Source of the DNA: an uncultured Lachnospiraceae bacterium
Lineage (GTDB): Bacteria; Bacillota; Clostridia; Lachnospirales; Lachnospiraceae
Assembly (NCBI GenBank): GCA_948794795.1
Contig: CAQGLR010000006.1
Location: 62,001-126,000 of the forward strand
Direction: 5' to 3'
Length of the DNA: 64,000 nt
Shown: positions 17,924 through 29,955 of the stretch, one piece after another
Numbering within the stretch: position 1 is the stretch's first letter
Layout of the letters: each line of letters opens with the position of its first letter
The notes under the pieces: model-generated
What the model saw: the letters and a program-made list of their open reading frames with translations, nothing else
What the model was told of the DNA's origin: nothing
Databases searched by the model: none
Made by a program: the position numbers and the translations under genes

Positions 17924-20158
17924 TCAGCTGTTTTTCATACTTACAGCTTTGTTCTTTACTGTTTCCTTGTTTTTCCCAGAAGCCTTCTTAATTGCATACC
18001 AGAGTGTACCTGTTATACATACAGAAGAATAAGCACCACATATAATACCTGCAAGAAGAGGTATAGCAAAATCCCTTACAGACTCTACTCCAAGGATAGC
18101 AAGCATAACTACCATAAAGAAAGTAGTAAGTGATGTATTTATGCTTCGTGTCAGTGTCTGTGTAATACTATCATTAACTATGCCTTCAAGCGCTTCACTG
18201 CTTGTACGTGTTCCAAGATTTTCACGTATACGGTCAAATATTACGATTGTAGCATTAATTGAATAACCAACTATTGTAAGCATACATGCAATAAATGTAT
18301 TACCAACAGAAATTCTTACAGCAGCATAAACAAGAAGTACACATATTACATCATGCAAAAGAGCAAGTACAGCACTTCCTGCAAAAATAATATCCTTAAA
18401 CCTGAACCATATATATATAAGCATACATATTGCTGCTATAATTACAGCTATAACTGCATCTGACTTCATTTCATCAGAAACAGAAGCACTTATACTCTGT
18501 ATCTGTATACTATCCTCTTCAATACTATATTTTGAAGAAATTGCAGATGTCAGGTTCTTACGCTGTTCCTCTGAAAGTTCAACTGTCTTAACTGTAAGCT
18601 CATTAGAACCTGCAACCTCTGCTATAACAACATCATTAGAACCACTTTCTTCCATAAAGAGGTTTTCTATTTCTTTTTTAAAATCTGCATCTATCTTCTG
18701 GCTGTCACTAAATGGTATATCATAAGTTGTACCACCCATAAAATCAAGGCCATAATTAAGGATATGCCCGTCCCTTGCATTATTGGCTACAAGCATAACT
18801 ACACATGCTGCTATCATAACACCAGAAATGGCAAAAAATTTACCTTTATTTCCAGTAAAGTTAATCTGCTTCCTTTCTTTTTCAACGCCAAAATATTTTA
18901 CATCATCTACTCCTAATGCGTACATTGCATTAAGAATAATTTTTGTAATAACAAGAGATGTGAACATTGAAAGGATAATACCCATTGCAAGTGTAGTTGC
19001 AAATCCCTTTACAGTACCAGAACCCTTAATATATAAAACAACTGCCGCAATAAGGGTAGTTACATTACCATCTATAATAGCTGAAAGAGCTTTATCAAAA
19101 CCAAGCTTTATACTTGCCTGTACTGACTTGCCCTTCCTAAGCTCTTCTTTAATACGGGTAAATATAATAACATTGGCATCAACAGCCATACCTATATTAA
19201 GTATAATACCAGCCACTCCAGGAAGTGTAAGGGTTATATTAAGTAAATTCAATGCCACAAGCATTACTACAAGGTAGAAAAGCAGTGCAATAGAAGCAGC
19301 AAGTCCTGGAAGCCTGTAGAACACAAGCATAAATAACACTACAAGGCCAAAACCAATAGCACCTGCAATAAGGCTTGTAGTAATAGCATCCTGTCCTAAC
19401 TGTGCACCTACTACCTGTGACTGTATTTCCTTAAGTTCAACGGGAAGTGCGCCTATACGTATCATAGAAGCCAGTTCATCAGCTTCTGCATATGTCTTGA
19501 AACTTCCAGAAATAACAGCCTGTCCATTTGTTATCTCAGCCTGTACAGCTGGAGCGGACAGCACCTTGCCATCATATACTATATATATCTGCTTCCTTGA
19601 AGGATAAGCAGCCGCTGTTGCCTCTGCAAACTTCTTAGTTCCCTTTGCATTAAATGAAAGCTGTACCACATATTCTTTATTCTTAGTAATTTCATCCTGC
19701 TGTGTGCCTGCTTCTGCATTTTTTACATGCTTTCCAGAGCAGACCACTTTTGTATACTTTGGATTGCCATTATCATCAAATGTCATGTCATCTGCTGCAA
19801 CAAAGTCAAGTGAACCTTCTTTACCAAGTGATTCAAGAACCTCATCTGCATTTTCAACTCCAGGTATATCAATAGAAATACGGTTATTTCCTTCCTGGAC
19901 TACAGAAGACTCTGTACTATAAACTTCAGCACGGTCCTGCATCATAGCAATTGTATCACTCATCTCTGTATCAGTTGGGTTATCCTTGACAGCCTGGTAC
20001 GTAATACTTACACCACCTGCCAAGTCAAGGCCAAGTTTAATGTTCTGGGCGCTGCCCCTGTGTGAGTCTGTAAAACCAACTAACGTTGTAAAAGCACACA
20101 ATCCGGTTACTACAATAATAACCAATAGCTGCAACAGCCCCTTTTTCCTGTTATTCAT
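17924..20158 (-). CDS. secDF: fused protein translocase subunit SecDF
   Basis: 744-aa membrane protein joining SecD and SecF in one chain, which uses ion flow to pull exported proteins through SecYEG. Seen: a SecD D1 motif LGLDLAGGVSITY near residue 38, P1-domain sequence, SecD membrane segments (residues 270-430, including GIILNIGMAVDANVIIFTRI), a SecF D1 motif LNYGLDFMGGTTYDI near residue 475, and a second set of six helices with NATIVIFDRIREN. The start is the ATG at 20158 with AAGGAG upstream; the longer frame adds unsupported residues. Fusion is normal in this group. Confidence 0.95.
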   Translation of the reverse strand: MNNRKKGLLQLLVIIVVTGLCAFTTLVGFTDSHRGSAQNIKLGLDLAGGVSITYQAVKDNPTDTEMSDTIAMMQDRAEVYSTESSVVQEGNNRISIDIPGVENADEVLESLGKEGSLDFVAADDMTFDDNGNPKYTKVVCSGKHVKNAEAGTQQDEITKNKEYVVQLSFNAKGTKKFAEATAAAYPSRKQIYIVYDGKVLSAPAVQAEITNGQAVISGSFKTYAEADELASMIRIGALPVELKEIQSQVVGAQLGQDAITTSLIAGAIGFGLVVLFMLVFYRLPGLAASIALLFYLVVMLVALNLLNITLTLPGVAGIILNIGMAVDANVIIFTRIKEELRKGKSVQASIKLGFDKALSAIIDGNVTTLIAAVVLYIKGSGTVKGFATTLAMGIILSMFTSLVITKIILNAMYALGVDDVKYFGVEKERKQINFTGNKGKFFAISGVMIAACVVMLVANNARDGHILNYGLDFMGGTTYDIPFSDSQKIDADFKKEIENLFMEESGSNDVVIAEVAGSNELTVKTVELSEEQRKNLTSAISSKYSIEEDSIQIQSISASVSDEMKSDAVIAVIIAAICMLIYIWFRFKDIIFAGSAVLALLHDVICVLLVYAAVRISVGNTFIACMLTIVGYSINATIVIFDRIRENLGTRTSSEALEGIVNDSITQTLTRSINTSLTTFFMVVMLAILGVESVRDFAIPLLAGIICGAYSSVCITGTLWYAIKKASGKNKETVKNKAVSMKNS

Positions 20159-20366
20159 GCTGCATATCTCCTTTTTTATATACTTCTTATGTGACAGTTT
20201 ATCAAAAAACCACACTAGATGGCATTATAGCATAGTTGTTATATAATTTGCAAGTATTACACTATCATATAATCTCCAATTTTATCCAGTTAAACCTTTT
20301 TTCCCTTAAATATAAATCTATAATATTTTATTTTTTTCTTTGCCATACCATTTATTTCCACTAAAA

Positions 20367-20404
20367 GAAACACCCCATCTGCTTAACTACAGATGAAGTG
20401 TTTC
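20367..20404 (-). terminator. intrinsic terminator of the deacetylase gene
   Basis: GAAACACTTCATCTG and CAGATGGGGTGTTTC arms on the minus strand, followed by TTTTAG. It lies 20 bp after the deacetylase stop. Confidence 0.85.
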
Positions 20405-20423
20405 CAAAAATATATACTGCTGG

Positions 20424-21386
20424 CTATCTTCCATTTGCATATACCTTTCCTGCTTCAGCTTTAATTCCATTATAATACAACAACTCATCAACTGTAACAA
20501 GCTGGTAACCCTCTTTCACAAGCTTTGGCACAAGCTTTTCTACAGCATCAGCAGTTGATGGATACAAATCATGCATAAGTACAATATCACCATCCTGGAT
20601 AACCTTACACTCATTTAAAACAGACTTCTTATTCCTGCTCTTCCAGTCCTCTGTGTCAACACTCCAGTAAATCATAGGAACCTTTATAGAGCTGCGCATA
20701 GTATCATTAATGCTTCCTCCTGGTGGCCTTAAAGCAGAAAAACCACATCCAATAACATCTTTTATAACCTTTTTGCTTTTATCCAGCTCAGCCTTTATCT
20801 GCTTCTTACTAAGCTTTGTAAGGTTAGCATGGTTATAAGTATGGGTTGCTATCTCATTGCCTTGCTCATATGCCTGTTTTACCATATCTTCATATGATGG
20901 CACCCTGTTCCCTACAACAAAAAATGTTGCGCGTGCATCATATTTCTTAAGCACTTTTAAAATCCTGCTTGTAACAGGAGTGTACGGGCCATCGTCAAAT
21001 GTAAGGGCAACCATAGGCTTATCAGGGTCAAGCCCGTCACGCAGCCACCTTTTCTTTCCAGATGCCATAGTTTCTTTAGCAGGTTCCTTTTCATTATCTT
21101 TGGAATCTTTTTTCTTCTCACGGCTGTCTTCTTTAACACCATCAGTTTTATCTGCATCCGTATCTGCTGCCGCAACATTCCCACTTCCGTCCTGCATATT
21201 TAAACCATTTAATTTAAATGCAAGGACCGCCAGGATAACAACAAGCACAACTGCTGTACTAAAAAGCACAACTTTGGTTCTCATCTCATTTTTTCTCTTT
21301 CTCTGGTTAATCATACTTCTTACCTGGAATGGCTCATTCCTAAAGCCATCAGTTCCATCTTTGATGTGCTTTTTCCTATAACCCAT
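20424..21386 (-). CDS. membrane-anchored polysaccharide deacetylase
   Basis: 320-aa carbohydrate esterase family 4 protein with a NodB domain, probably removing acetyl groups from peptidoglycan. Seen: a basic cytoplasmic N-terminus, one membrane helix (residues 37-60), a charged Asp/Lys/Glu-rich linker to about residue 110, then the NodB domain with LTFDDGPYTP (metal Asp pair near residue 130), HTYNHANLTKL (metal His pair), RPPGGSIN, and MHDLYP. All catalytic motifs are present. It is a single-gene transcript ending at a terminator. Confidence 0.92.
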   Translation of the reverse strand: MGYRKKHIKDGTDGFRNEPFQVRSMINQRKRKNEMRTKVVLFSTAVVLVVILAVLAFKLNGLNMQDGSGNVAAADTDADKTDGVKEDSREKKKDSKDNEKEPAKETMASGKKRWLRDGLDPDKPMVALTFDDGPYTPVTSRILKVLKKYDARATFFVVGNRVPSYEDMVKQAYEQGNEIATHTYNHANLTKLSKKQIKAELDKSKKVIKDVIGCGFSALRPPGGSINDTMRSSIKVPMIYWSVDTEDWKSRNKKSVLNECKVIQDGDIVLMHDLYPSTADAVEKLVPKLVKEGYQLVTVDELLYYNGIKAEAGKVYANGR

Positions 21387-21565
21387 TTGTTATTCCCTCC
21401 AAATTTCTTATCTGTATTTTATTATTCCCAAAAAAACCTCTGGCCAATAACTATAATAACATATATCCTTTAATTATGTTTTAAAAATATATTACAAATA
21501 TGTCATATTTTTATTAATGTTTAACAAAAATAAACAATATTAGAATTATTATACATAAATAAAAA

Positions 21566-21928
21566 TTATGGTGCAAGCATCCCTCCAAACATTCCTGAAA
21601 CTATGCATATCAATGCACCTGTTACAACCTCCTGGTTTACACCAGGCTTGTTCCCCATAATCCAGATACCTGCCAGCACTATAATTGCAAAATACATAAT
21701 GCTTACAGCTATGCCCCACAGGAATTTATGCTGTCCAGCTTTCTTTCCTGCCACAAAACCGCCAATAAAATTTGATATTATGTAAACAGCAATAACACAG
21801 CCACTGACAGCGCCTGCCCCGGCTCCTGTCTTCCAGATAAATGCTGACATTATTGCAAGAAGCACTGCACTTAATATAAACATGCCTGCCAGCACTATAC
21901 CATAGTTTACAAAATTTTTCTTCTCCAT
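21566..21928 (-). CDS. TIGR04086-family membrane protein
   Basis: 120-aa protein with four hydrophobic segments and glycine-rich turns (AGAGAVSGC, NFIGGFVAGKKAGQ, GMFGGMLAP) that match the TIGR04086 family of small Clostridia membrane proteins. Function is unknown. In some relatives it lies beside yajC; here yajC is about 5 kb away. AGGAG lies upstream of the ATG. Confidence 0.8.
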   Translation of the reverse strand: MEKKNFVNYGIVLAGMFILSAVLLAIMSAFIWKTGAGAGAVSGCVIAVYIISNFIGGFVAGKKAGQHKFLWGIAVSIMYFAIIVLAGIWIMGNKPGVNQEVVTGALICIVSGMFGGMLAP

Positions 21929-22099
21929 ATAATCTTATTCTCCTGATAATTCTTATTATTCATATTTATACCTTTCTGGTACAAAATATGACTATTATGA
22001 TATACTAGACCTGGCAGGGATTTTTTATAAATTTTTGCTTGTACTTCTTTAAGATTACAACACTTAGATAAAAAACAAAAGGAGGAAAGCCATAAAATT

Positions 22100-22957
22100 A
22101 TGAAATATATTGATTTGCACACCCATTCCAATTATTCAGATGGCACATGCCCGCCATCTGTACTTGTTTCAAAAGCTGTAGAAAAAGGTCTTGCTGCCTT
22201 TGCACTGACTGACCACGACACAATAGCAGGAATAGAAGATGCTGTTAAGGCTGTAAAGGAACAGCAGGCACCAGTCCGGTTTATACCAGGTACAGAACTT
22301 TCTGCCGCATATAAAGACAAAGATATACATATTGTAGGACTTTTTATTAACCACCAGAACACGGCATTTAAAAATGCTGCAAGAATGATAATTAAAAGAC
22401 GTGACGACCGCAATATGGAGATGGTAGAAAACCTTAGAAAAGCTGGAATACCAATTTCAATGGAAGCACTTATGGAAAACAACCCTGATACAGTTGTTAC
22501 AAGAGCCCATTTTGCACGCTTCCTAGTTGACAATAAAATAACCGCAACACCTGCGGATGCTTTTAGAAAATACCTTGACACAGATACCCCTTATTATGTG
22601 CCACGTAAATACATAGAACCAGAAGAAGCAATCACTCTTATAAAAAATGCTGGCGGTGTACCTGTACTGGCACATCCGCTTCATTATAAACTAAGGGAGA
22701 CAGAGCTTGAAAAGCTTGTAAGGCGCCTTGCCCTTGCAGGTCTTATGGGAATTGAAACCTTATATTCAAACCATACCAGACAAGATGAAATTTATGCCAA
22801 AAAACTGGCACAAAAGTTTAACCTGCTGCCAAGCGGGGGCTCCGATTTCCATGGAAGCAACAAACCTGCAATAGATATAGGAACTGGCAGGGGCAGCCTT
22901 GCAGTACCTTACTATTATCTTGAAAAACTTGCAGAAGCCTGCAATTACCCTCTTTAA
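22100..22957 (+). CDS. PHP-domain phosphoesterase
   Basis: 285-aa protein of the PHP family (YciV/TrpH type), metal-dependent phosphoesterases; some members are 5'-3' exonucleases or 3',5'-nucleotide phosphatases. Seen: DLHTHSNYSDGT near residues 5-16, LTDHDTIAG near residue 39, the GTELSA motif near residue 66, LAHPLHY near residue 192, and the SDFHG motif near residue 252, giving the full set of metal ligands. AAGGAGG precedes the ATG. It is convergent with glgP. The exact substrate cannot be read from sequence. Confidence 0.88.
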   Translation: MKYIDLHTHSNYSDGTCPPSVLVSKAVEKGLAAFALTDHDTIAGIEDAVKAVKEQQAPVRFIPGTELSAAYKDKDIHIVGLFINHQNTAFKNAARMIIKRRDDRNMEMVENLRKAGIPISMEALMENNPDTVVTRAHFARFLVDNKITATPADAFRKYLDTDTPYYVPRKYIEPEEAITLIKNAGGVPVLAHPLHYKLRETELEKLVRRLALAGLMGIETLYSNHTRQDEIYAKKLAQKFNLLPSGGSDFHGSNKPAIDIGTGRGSLAVPYYYLEKLAEACNYPL

Positions 22958-22972
22958 ATTTTAAATACAGAT

Positions 22973-23012
22973 AAAAACAGCATAGCCAGGTTATCCCTGT
23001 TATGCTGTTTTT
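22973..23012. terminator. bidirectional terminator between PHP gene and glgP
   Basis: AAAAACAGCATA and TATGCTGTTTTT arms around a second CCAGG/CCCTG pair. A-tract and T-tract flanks allow it to stop transcription from both converging genes. Confidence 0.9.
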
Positions 23013-23041
23013 AATAAAATATTTTTTTATATTTTTAAATA

Positions 23042-25294
23042 TTACAGTTTCCAGATATCGTTATTGTATTCTGCTATTGTCCTGTCTGATGAGAAGAATC
23101 CTGCCTTTGCAGTATTAACAAGCATCTTCTTTGCCCATCCCATCCTGTCAGAATAATCACCCATCATTTTATCTTTTACAGCGATATATTCCTTTATATC
23201 AAGAAGAGTCATAAACCAGTCTTTATTAACAATCTCTTTAAACAGGCGTCCAAGGTTTCCAGGGTCTCCAGCCAGAATAAGTTCTGGGCTGATAATAAAG
23301 TCAACAAGCTCTTTTACAAGAGAATCCTCTTCATATATTTTCCTTGATGAATAACCATTTGTATTATATAAGTTAATAACTTCATCACTTGACTTACCAA
23401 ATATATAAATATTTTCACTGCCTACAAGGTCATTTATTTCTACATTAGCACCGTCCATTGTACCAAGTGTAACAGCCCCGTTAAGCATAAATTTCATATT
23501 GCCAGTACCACTTGCTTCCTTAGATGCAAGTGAAATCTGCTCTGAAATATCACATGCTGGAATAAGCTTTGCAGCTTTTGTAACGTTATAGTTTTCAACC
23601 ATAACTACCTTTAAATAAGGGTTAACCTGTGGGTCATTCTCAATAACCTGCTGTAAACACAGTATAAGGTGGATAATATCTTTAGCAAGAATATATGCAG
23701 GGGCAGCCTTTGCACCAAATATCATAGTAATTGGTGTCTCTGGAAGCTTTCCAGACTTAATTTCTTTATACTTATAAATAAGGTAAAGTGCATTAAGCTG
23801 CTGGCGCTTGTACTCATGCAGACGCTTAACCTGTATATCAAATATAGAATCTTCTGGTATATCTATATTCTGTGTATCCTTCAGGTACTTCTTAAGCTGC
23901 TTCTTGTTATTATCCTTAATCTCTAACATTCTCTTAAGCACTGTTGTATCATCTTTATATTGGAGAAGATTCTCAAGCTCACCTGCGTCTTTCTTCCATC
24001 CATCCCCAATAAGCTCTGTAATATAACCTGCAAGCTCTGTATTGCAGTGCATCAGCCAGCGGCGGAATGTAATACCATTTGTCTTATTATTAAACTTCTC
24101 AGGGTAAATATCATAAAATGCCTTTAACTCTGATTCTTTAAGTATATCTGTATGAAGTGCTGCAACACCATTTACACTGAAACCATAGTGGATATCCATA
24201 TGCGCCATGTGTACACGGTTCTCATTATCAATAATAGCAACTCTTCCATCATTATATTTTGCCTTAATCTTTTCATCAAGTTTCCTGATAATAGGCATAA
24301 GCTGTGGCACAACCTCTTCAAGGTATGAAACTGGCCATTTCTCAAGTGCTTCTGCAAGAATTGTATGGTTAGTATATGCACATGTCTTGCTTACAATATC
24401 TGCTGCTTCATCAAAATCTATGCCACGTTCCTGTAAAAGACGGATAAGCTCAGGTATTACCATAGATGGATGTGTGTCATTAATCTGTATAACTGCATGT
24501 TCATAAAGCTTCTTTACATCATAACCATTTTCATCCATCTCTTTAAGGATAAGCTGTGCACCATTGCTTACCATAAAATACTGCTGGTAAATCCTTAAAA
24601 GCTCTCCTGCCTTGTCACTGTCATCAGGATACAGGAACAATGTAAGGTTCTTTGCAATCTGTGACTTGTCAAATGAAATCCCGTCACCTACAATTGACTC
24701 GTCTAATGTATCTATATCAAATAAATGAAGTTTGTTTAAGCCGCTCTCATATCCTGGCACATCAATATCATATAATGTGGAATCCAGTGTAAAATCCTTA
24801 AACTGTACTGGGAAATGTATTCCTGTATCCACAAGCCAGCTTTCCTTTTCAATCCAAGGGTTCTTTACTTCTTTCTGCTTGTTATTTTCAAATATCTGCT
24901 GGAACAGCCCAAAATGGTAATTAAGCCCAATACCTGCACCATTAAGCCCCAAAGTTGCTATTGAATCCATAAAACATGCTGCAAGCCTTCCAAGACCACC
25001 ATTGCCAAGTGAAGGTTCTGGCTCAACTTCCTCAATCTCTGTTAAATCTTTGCCATTTTCTTCCAGGCACTTCTTTACATCATCAAATATGCCAAGATTT
25101 ATTAAATTATTGGAAAGTAACTTACCAATAAGGAATTCAGCAGAAATATAATATATCTTCTTGCTTCCCTTATTTGGCTCCTTATCCTTGCACATTTCCT
25201 TTACAAGTTTTAAAAGCGCATAATAAACCTCTTCGTTTGACGCCCCATTTACTGCTTTGCCTAAATAACCCTCAATTTTTTTCTGTAAATCCAT
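23042..25294 (-). CDS. glgP: glycogen/starch/maltodextrin phosphorylase
   Basis: 750-aa glycosyltransferase family 35 enzyme that releases glucose-1-phosphate from alpha-1,4-glucans. Seen: an N-terminal [18 protein letters not shown] motif near residue 92, [14 protein letters not shown] near residue 271, and the pyridoxal-phosphate lysine region [16 protein letters not shown] near residue 590. It is shorter at the N-terminus than the 800-830-aa enzymes, as in other Clostridia. It is a single gene with its own terminator; divergent AraC regulator 25490 is a possible regulator but that is inference. Confidence 0.95.
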   Translation of the reverse strand: MDLQKKIEGYLGKAVNGASNEEVYYALLKLVKEMCKDKEPNKGSKKIYYISAEFLIGKLLSNNLINLGIFDDVKKCLEENGKDLTEIEEVEPEPSLGNGGLGRLAACFMDSIATLGLNGAGIGLNYHFGLFQQIFENNKQKEVKNPWIEKESWLVDTGIHFPVQFKDFTLDSTLYDIDVPGYESGLNKLHLFDIDTLDESIVGDGISFDKSQIAKNLTLFLYPDDSDKAGELLRIYQQYFMVSNGAQLILKEMDENGYDVKKLYEHAVIQINDTHPSMVIPELIRLLQERGIDFDEAADIVSKTCAYTNHTILAEALEKWPVSYLEEVVPQLMPIIRKLDEKIKAKYNDGRVAIIDNENRVHMAHMDIHYGFSVNGVAALHTDILKESELKAFYDIYPEKFNNKTNGITFRRWLMHCNTELAGYITELIGDGWKKDAGELENLLQYKDDTTVLKRMLEIKDNNKKQLKKYLKDTQNIDIPEDSIFDIQVKRLHEYKRQQLNALYLIYKYKEIKSGKLPETPITMIFGAKAAPAYILAKDIIHLILCLQQVIENDPQVNPYLKVVMVENYNVTKAAKLIPACDISEQISLASKEASGTGNMKFMLNGAVTLGTMDGANVEINDLVGSENIYIFGKSSDEVINLYNTNGYSSRKIYEEDSLVKELVDFIISPELILAGDPGNLGRLFKEIVNKDWFMTLLDIKEYIAVKDKMMGDYSDRMGWAKKMLVNTAKAGFFSSDRTIAEYNNDIWKL

Positions 25295-25394
25295 AATAGT
25301 TCTCCCTTCTCAATATAAATATATAAATCTACCGCTACACCAGATGCCTGTTTTTTAACTGGTTATATTATAATTACATTTTATGGTTTTTATC

Positions 25395-25424
25395 TTGCAC
25401 AATAGTTTCTAAAAGTGGTACAAT
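25395..25424 (+). promoter_or_regulatory. sigma-A promoter for the second AraC regulator
   Basis: TTGCAC (25395-25400), 18 bp, TACAAT (25419-25424). Its -10 box overlaps the first codons of the longest frame, which supports the downstream ATG at 25490. Confidence 0.55.
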
Positions 25425-25489
25425 ACTATCAAAATACAAAAAAATATATGCAGCCCAAAACCTGCATTTACTGGAAAGGCATGGTTATT

Positions 25490-26386
25490 ATGAATAATCC
25501 TGACTATGAGTATTACCATGAAAAAAAACCACATGTTGCCATAAGCTTCCCATATAATACATATCTTTGCTCAATTCCTCTCGATTTTACACAGATAAAT
25601 ACACACTGGCATGAAGAAACAGAATTTATTATTATTAAAAAGGGTTGTGGCAAAATATATATTGATTTACAGTTGTATAATGTATCAGCTGGGGATATTA
25701 TACTTATACTTCCAGGACAGCTCCATTCTATAAGCCAGTCTGGAGACAACTGCATGGAATATGAAAATATACTTTTCTCCCCAGAACTTTTATATGGAAA
25801 CGGACATGATTACTGTACATCTGGCTACCTTCACCCTTTTTTTGAAAATAATTTTATATTCCCTGCCCACATAAATAAATCATTCAATATTTACAGCCAG
25901 CTTTACTCATGTATTGATTCTATAGACAAACTGCGTTCAAATCCTGTCCCTGGCTATGAACTTGGAATTAAAGGCTACCTGTTCCAGTTTTTTTCACTGG
26001 TTTTCGCAAACCTTATTGATATAGACTCCAAAAAGCCTGCCAACAGCCATGCTGCCAAATTAAAAGAAATACTTTGCTTTATCTCTGTCCATCACAATGA
26101 ACCACTTGTACCTGCTGATGTAGCTGCCGCTGTAGGTTTTAGCACATCACATTTTATGAAATTTTTCAAAAAACATATGGGATGCACATTTACTGGATAC
26201 CTGAACAGCTACCGGCTTTCTATCGCATGTACCCTGCTTTCCACTACAGATAAACCTGTACTGGAAATATCATATGAGGCTGGCTTTACTAATCTTTCAT
26301 ATTTTAACCGTCTTTTCAAAAAAAAATACGGTATATCTCCAAGAATATACCGTAAGGAACTGTTAAGAAACAACTCATCTTCCTGA
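25490..26386 (+). CDS. AraC-family transcriptional regulator
   Basis: 298-aa regulator with an N-terminal cupin domain (THWHEETEFIIIKKGCGKIY, residues about 34-55; AGDIILILPGQLHSI near 75) and a C-terminal double helix-turn-helix (VPADVAAAVGFSTSHFMKFFK and the EISYEAGFTNLSYFNRLFKKKYG motif). The ATG at 25490 is preceded by GGAAAGG at 10 nt. It is divergent from glgP, so control of glucan use is possible. Its last codons are one arm of a long inverted repeat. Confidence 0.9.
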   Translation: MNNPDYEYYHEKKPHVAISFPYNTYLCSIPLDFTQINTHWHEETEFIIIKKGCGKIYIDLQLYNVSAGDIILILPGQLHSISQSGDNCMEYENILFSPELLYGNGHDYCTSGYLHPFFENNFIFPAHINKSFNIYSQLYSCIDSIDKLRSNPVPGYELGIKGYLFQFFSLVFANLIDIDSKKPANSHAAKLKEILCFISVHHNEPLVPADVAAAVGFSTSHFMKFFKKHMGCTFTGYLNSYRLSIACTLLSTTDKPVLEISYEAGFTNLSYFNRLFKKKYGISPRIYRKELLRNNSSS

Positions 26387-26506
26387 CCTGGCCTGATGCC
26401 AGGCAGCAGCACCAGAAAATTCTGGAATAACTGATGTACCTCTTTTCTTTGCAGGTAATTATTTATACTGCACCAGGTTAACAAAAGTTATTTCTTAACA
26501 GTTCCT
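26355..26506. repeat. long nested inverted repeat at the araC-yajC junction
   Basis: AGGAACTGTTAAGAAACAAC (26355-26374, inside the AraC gene end) and GTTATTTCTTAACAGTTCCT (26487-26506) match at 19 of 20 positions. Inside are CCTGGC-CTGAT-GCCAGG and CCAGAAAATTCTGG hairpins. It separates converging genes and may terminate both. Confidence 0.75.
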
Positions 26507-26530
26507 GGATTTATTATAAATATACTGCCA

Positions 26531-27996
<1,466 letters not shown>

Positions 27997-28032
27997 TTAA
28001 TTACAGATAATAACATTATATGGTATATTCTG

Positions 28033-28527
28033 TCAACCTCTTCTGAAATAATCAGATATAAGCTTTATTACAAAAAGAAGTGCTGCCACTGGCAGGACAA
28101 TACGTATAATAATAACTGCTGCCAGGCCGCCAAGAAACAATACAAACGCAATAATACCTATAACAAGAACCAGCAGCAGGATTTTCTCATACCATTTAAT
28201 ACCACGCCCAAATCCCCTCTTATATTCATATTGCCTGTAATCCATATCTTCACTACTGTTCCCTTCTCCAGAAGTGGTCCTGCTGTATTCATTTCTTGCC
28301 TGTTCTTTATAAAAATCTGCCATAGGCCCTTTAGATGCTATAAAACTGTCTATTATAGTCCTTGCAATAAGATGTGGGTCTCCTAACTGTTCTAGTGCTT
28401 TTTCTTCAGATTCTTCTCCATTTTCAATATAATCTTTATAATAACGGATATTTTCCTCTATTTCAGATGCTGGCACATTGCCCGCCAGGCTCTCTGTAAG
28501 AATATCTAAAAATTCTTTTTTAGTCAT
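28033..28527 (-). CDS. DUF1700-family membrane protein
   Basis: 164-aa protein. Seen: an N-terminal DUF1700 domain of about 65 residues (MTKKEFLDILTESL, EIEENIRYYKDYIENG, EEKALEQLGDPHLIARTII), a low-complexity linker, then two hydrophobic helices near the C-terminus (ILLLVLVIGIIAFVLFLGG and IIIRIVLPVAALLFVI). The ATG at 28527 with GGAGG 6 nt upstream beats the TTG two codons earlier. DUF1700 proteins often pair with PadR regulators; none is adjacent here. Function unknown. Confidence 0.85.
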   Translation of the reverse strand: MTKKEFLDILTESLAGNVPASEIEENIRYYKDYIENGEESEEKALEQLGDPHLIARTIIDSFIASKGPMADFYKEQARNEYSRTTSGEGNSSEDMDYRQYEYKRGFGRGIKWYEKILLLVLVIGIIAFVLFLGGLAAVIIIRIVLPVAALLFVIKLISDYFRRG

Positions 28528-28622
28528 TGGCAACCTCCATTACATTAGGTTATGCTTCCGGCCTCTCCCTTGTGCCTGCCTTTATGGCAAAGCTTTCCAG
28601 AATACCAGGAAAGAATAAGTTA

Positions 28623-28673
28623 AAAGCGCAAGTCATACGGCTTGCGCTTATTTAACCGTTATATTAAACGGTT
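28623..28673 (-). terminator. double hairpin terminator after the aldolase gene
   Basis: Two stems in a row on the minus strand: AACCG/CGGTT (28654-28673), then AAGCGCAAG/CTTGCGCTT (28623-28650) followed by TTAACTTATTC. They follow the aldolase stop closely. Confidence 0.75.
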
Positions 28674-28698
28674 TTATTCTTAACTTGCTTAAACATTA

Positions 28699-29562
28699 TT
28701 AAGCCTTTCCAACTGAACCAAAGAGTTCCATCTTCTCTTTTACAGTAGCCTTGATAGCTTCTGCACCTGGAGCTAAAAGCTTACGTGGGTCAAATCCCTT
28801 GCCCTGCTGGTCTTTGCCTTCTTCAATATACTTACGTGTAGCTTCCTGGAATGAAAGCTGGCACTCTGTATTAACATTAATCTTTGCAACACCAAGGGAA
28901 ATAGCTTTCTTAATCATATCTTCTGGAATACCTGTACCACCATGAAGTACAAGAGGCATATCTCCTGTCTTTGCCTGGATTGCTTCGAGAGTTTCAAAGC
29001 TAAGTCCTGCCCAGTTATCTGGATACTTTCCATGGATATTGCCAATACCTGCTGCAAGCATTGTAACACCGAGGTCTGCAACCATCTTGCATTCATCAGG
29101 GTCTGCACACTCACCAGCACCAACTACACCATCTTCTTCACCACCTATTGAGCCAACTTCTGCCTCAAGTGAAAGGCCAAGGATATTACAAGCATGTACT
29201 AACTGTGTAGTCTTGTCAATATTCTCTTCAATAGGATAATGTGAGCCATCAAACATAATTGATGAGAAACCTGCATTAATACAAGCCTTTGCGCCTTCAA
29301 ATGAACCATGGTCAAGATGAAGTGCTACAGGAACAGTTATATTTAACTCTTCTAACATTCCATTAACCATTCCTACAACTGTCTTATAACCACACATATA
29401 CTTGCCAGCGCCCTCAGATACACCTAAGATAACTGGGGAGTTAAGTTCCTGTGCTGTCTGTAAGATAGCCTTTGTCCACTCTAAGTTGTTGATATTGAAC
29501 TGGCCTACTGCATATTTGCCAGCTTTAGCTTTGGTAAGCATTTCTTTTGCTGATACTAACAT
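28699..29562 (-). CDS. fba: class II fructose-1,6-bisphosphate aldolase
   Basis: 287-aa zinc-dependent aldolase of glycolysis that splits fructose-1,6-bisphosphate into dihydroxyacetone phosphate and glyceraldehyde-3-phosphate. Seen: the catalytic Asp and zinc His in LHLDHGSFE near residue 82, FDGSHYP, EAEVGSIGGEEDG near residue 132, LHGGTGIPEDMI near residue 209, and the phosphate motif INVNTECQ. The ATG at 29562 follows GGAGG; the 22 residues upstream in frame match nothing. Two terminator stems follow. Confidence 0.96.
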   Translation of the reverse strand: MLVSAKEMLTKAKAGKYAVGQFNINNLEWTKAILQTAQELNSPVILGVSEGAGKYMCGYKTVVGMVNGMLEELNITVPVALHLDHGSFEGAKACINAGFSSIMFDGSHYPIEENIDKTTQLVHACNILGLSLEAEVGSIGGEEDGVVGAGECADPDECKMVADLGVTMLAAGIGNIHGKYPDNWAGLSFETLEAIQAKTGDMPLVLHGGTGIPEDMIKKAISLGVAKINVNTECQLSFQEATRKYIEEGKDQQGKGFDPRKLLAPGAEAIKATVKEKMELFGSVGKA

Positions 29563-29679
29563 AATATAAACCTCCATCTTTTGATAAGCTCCACGCCAGT
29601 GAAGCCGTAACATATAAATCAAGTCCATTATATACCATTTCTGCCAAAAATGGAATATAAAATATACAAGTTTTATTAA

Positions 29680-29955
29680 ATACTGGCTTATAGATGTTTA
29701 AAAATTAAATACTTTACAAATTATTGACGCTGGCAATTCCAAATGTTTTACCAACAACAGCACGCTTCCGCTTGGATGGATGCACAATGGTGCATAAAAT
29801 CTGAAAAAACCAGATTTAAGCACCAGCGCCTCCATAACAGCTGCTTTTTGGTAAAACATTTGGAATTGCCAGCGTAATATACTCTTTGTACAATTTTTAT
29901 TTTCAAACATATATAATCTCTTTATTTATCAAGACTTGCTGGACTAAATAACATT
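29680..29955 (+). repeat. mosaic palindromic element, copy C (type 1 right end)
   Basis: Copy in the same orientation as A. The apical stem is TGGTGCATAAAATCTG/CAGATTTAAGCACCA; inner arms begin GCTGGCAATTCC and end GGAATTGCCAGC, so the outer base pair has changed together on both sides (CTC/GAG to CGC/GCG). The right end is GCTGGACTAAATAACATT; the left end is worn. Beyond it, 29956-30281 is AT-rich with nothing I can support. Confidence 0.8.
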
